Assembly (NCBI GenBank): GCA_030652035.1
Contig: JAUSBJ010000010.1
Location: 1 to 64,000, forward strand
DNA length: 64,000 bases
Direction of reading: 5' to 3'
Source: Sulfurimicrobium sp.
GTDB lineage: Bacteria > Pseudomonadota > Gammaproteobacteria > Burkholderiales > Sulfuricellaceae
In this document: positions 62,243 through 64,000 of the stretch, in pieces
Layout of the letters: every line of letters begins with the position of its first letter
Position numbering within the stretch: the stretch's first letter is position 1
Position numbers and translations under genes: made by a program
Notes under the pieces: generated by a model
The model's database searches: none
The model's input: the letters and a program-made list of their open reading frames with translations, nothing else
What the model was told of the DNA's origin: nothing

Positions 62243-64000
62243 GTGACGACATGTCATGCTCCCGACTTCCATATCCCGCGTACCCTGTCGTATGAACAGG
62301 ACGATGATCGCACGGTTGCGGCAGCATTCTCGGAATTGGACAGCGAACGGCTGGTGGTGCTGCTGGGCGAACCGAACAGCGGAAAAACCACGGAATTCCA
62401 GCATGAGGTGGAGCGCTTGCGGAACGAGGGAAAAGAGGCATTCCTCGCGCATCTGCCCTGGTTGAGAACGACCTCCGGTATTGCGAGCATGCTCGATCCG
62501 GCTGAAAAAGCCGGATGGGAGAAGTGCCTCGACGCGGCAATGCCCATCTACTTGTATTGCGACAGCCTGGATGAGGGGCGCTTTGAGGCCGAGGACATTC
62601 ATCGTAAGCTGGCTGATGCGATCGAGTGCTTTCCCGGAAAGCAGCGACTGCATGTGCGGATTTCCTGCCGCAGCCGGGACTGGCGCGATAGCGCGGCGAA
62701 CCACTTGCAAAACGCTCTTGGCTGGGGTGCGAACCCCGTCACGACCCGCGTCGCGAGACTGCAACCGATAGACGATGAGGCCGTTCGCAACGCGGCCAGG
62801 GAATATCTGGGGGATGAACGCGCAGCGGCCTTTTTACGGGAAGTCGAGCGCCAGGGCGTGCTCGCCCTTTGTGCGAATGCTGGCCTGCTTCGGCTGATGC
62901 TGCTTCGATTCGACGAGAAAAACGAGGTAGGCAGGAACAAGTCGGATATCTACGAAGACGCGGTCGAGCGGCTTCTCGATGAGTCCAATAAGGCCCACCA
63001 GGAACATGTCGAGTATTCGCGTCCTCAACGCCGTGCGGCAGCGCAAAAGCTTGCACTCGGGGTATTGCTCGGCGGACGCGACGCCATCGTGCCCGGCGCA
63101 GGATCGGAAAATGAACTGGATGGCGGCGAGATGGTCGCCGACATGAAGCTTCTCAAGGAAACCCTGAACACCGGGCTGTTCGTGGACGGGAAGCGGTTTT
63201 TCCATCGCAGCTTCGCGGAATATCTTGCGGCACAAGTGCTGGCAGAGCAAATCGAGAATCATGGCGCATGGCGGCGGATCAGACCGCTCTTGGTCACGGC
63301 CCACGGCATCCCCACGCCCTTGCGCGGACTTGCCGGGTGGCTCTCCCAGTGCTCGCGCATTGCGTTTGAGGAGCTGTTCCGGGTCGATCCCCTGGTATTG
63401 CTGGAAGGCGATGCCAGCGCCTTGAGCCCGGTCCAGCAGCGCAAAGTGGCTCTCGAATTGGCTGAGCGTTTTTCGGGGCGGGATTTCCAGAACGAGATTC
63501 GCGAGTTTCCCCTGTTCGGCCAATCCCTGGACAGGGATGTCCTGCTCGATCTACTGTCGCCCGTGTGGAGTTTCGCGGTCCGGTCGATGGCGATGGAATG
63601 GATCGAATTAGCCCGCCGGGCGGACTGCTTTGACGAGTTGCTGGCATTGGCCATGGATGCAGCGGAAATCCCGGCTCTTCGCCATGCGGCGGCAAGAACC
63701 ATTGCCCAATTTGGCGATGCCAGCCAGAAGGACATGCTCAAGAAACTGTTGACGCTGCTGGAGGCGGGCGATCCGGAAGACGAATTGACGGGTATCGTGC
63801 TCGGCAGCATGATTCCAGAACGCATCACCATTGAGGAAGCGCTCTCGGCATTACACTTCCCGCGCGCGGAAAACTTGATTTGGCGCTATCGATGGTTTTG
63901 GACCCGCGAATTTGAACAGAGAATAGCCGACAAGGCGTTGCCGCCAGTGCTGGATTGCCTGGCGGACCTGGTTTCCGAGAAAAACGATGACCGCTATTCC
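62243..64000 (+). CDS. NACHT/STAND-type NTPase with HEAT-like repeats (cut by window edge)
   Basis: A frame of 586 codons runs open to the right edge from GTG 62243. It has Walker A LLGEPNSGKTTEF (near residue 42), Walker B IYLYCDSLDEG (near 100) with the extra acidic residues of NACHT proteins, an Arg-rich sensor region (VRISCRSRDW), and the NACHT-typical FFHRSFAEYLAAQVLAE (near 320). From about residue 400 on it appears to consist of helical HEAT-like repeats. Such proteins often act as sensor-switches in anti-phage defence (Avs or NACHT systems). The effector part is not seen; none precedes the NTPase domain. The start could be GTG 62243; a defence role is inference. Confidence 0.75.
   Translation, partial: MTTCHAPDFHIPRTLSYEQDDDRTVAAAFSELDSERLVVLLGEPNSGKTTEFQHEVERLRNEGKEAFLAHLPWLRTTSGIASMLDPAEKAGWEKCLDAAMPIYLYCDSLDEGRFEAEDIHRKLADAIECFPGKQRLHVRISCRSRDWRDSAANHLQNALGWGANPVTTRVARLQPIDDEAVRNAAREYLGDERAAAFLREVERQGVLALCANAGLLRLMLLRFDEKNEVGRNKSDIYEDAVERLLDESNKAHQEHVEYSRPQRRAAAQKLALGVLLGGRDAIVPGAGSENELDGGEMVADMKLLKETLNTGLFVDGKRFFHRSFAEYLAAQVLAEQIENHGAWRRIRPLLVTAHGIPTPLRGLAGWLSQCSRIAFEELFRVDPLVLLEGDASALSPVQQRKVALELAERFSGRDFQNEIREFPLFGQSLDRDVLLDLLSPVWSFAVRSMAMEWIELARRADCFDELLALAMDAAEIPALRHAAARTIAQFGDASQKDMLKKLLTLLEAGDPEDELTGIVLGSMIPERITIEEALSALHFPRAENLIWRYRWFWTREFEQRIADKALPPVLDCLADLVSEKNDDRYS

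Overview
The window reads as the chromosome of a betaproteobacterium carrying the right-hand part of an integrated conjugative element. Gene content and protein style (NtrC/sigma-54 nitrogen control, an AmtB-GlnK pair with a TorF-type porin, an SAH riboswitch before ahcY, the yraM-N-O-P block, a gamma carbonic anhydrase, waaC-waaA) suggest Nitrosomonadales, for example relatives of Sulfuricella or Gallionellaceae. The genus is inference from family knowledge, not from a search.

Region 1 (1-14577) is the transfer module of a Tn4371-like ICE. It holds a TetR-family regulator cut by the left edge, a LysR-type regulator (traR position), an EexN-like entry-exclusion lipoprotein, the coupling protein TraG, a ribbon-helix-helix protein, then trbB-C-D-E-J-L-F-G-I and a DUF2274 gene. 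These are almost all joined by start/stop overlaps. A possible 8-bp attachment core (TTTTTTAT) at 14570-14577 may mark attR. It falls inside the 5' part of a chromosomal membrane-protein gene whose native N-terminus seems to be missing.

Region 2 (14.5-25.2 kb) starts with a three-gene redox cluster: a membrane protein, a seven-heme cytochrome c and a second membrane protein. The nitrogen assimilation operon follows (TorF-like porin, glnK, amtB) with a sigma-54 promoter and an NtrC-like site. Next come mtgA and aroE, a periplasmic-binding-protein/rhodanese fusion with a CDF metal transporter, and glnA with its own NtrC-like site and sigma-54 promoter.

Region 3 (25.2-45.2 kb) is housekeeping: rnpB, a conserved hypothetical, pyrC, rsmI, lpoA-yraN-diaA-dolP-rfaE2, a GlcD-like oxidase, a hexose-6-phosphate mutarotase, a glycine-zipper protein, a DUF455 protein, a Lon-like protease, a PepSY/response regulator/histidine kinase operon, a diguanylate cyclase, prlC, a gamma carbonic anhydrase and tonB. 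Three small palindromic repeats lie in its gaps.

Region 4 (45.3-53 kb) is the methionine cycle (metK, SAH riboswitch, ahcY, metF) interrupted and followed by toxin-antitoxin modules: a FitAB/VapBC-type pair between ahcY and metF, a RelE/ParE pair, a ccdAB pair whose antitoxin carries an in-frame amber codon, and a Phd/PIN pair. A porin gene sits among them.

Region 5 (53-64 kb) covers surface polysaccharide and LPS core genes (epimerase, glycosyltransferase, waaC, waaA), a TolC-type outer membrane factor with a rhodanese and a Pcm-like methyltransferase, a TPP riboswitch with thiC, a fifth toxin-antitoxin pair, and a large NACHT/STAND-type NTPase cut by the right edge. I found no tRNA, rRNA, CRISPR array or insertion-sequence transposase.
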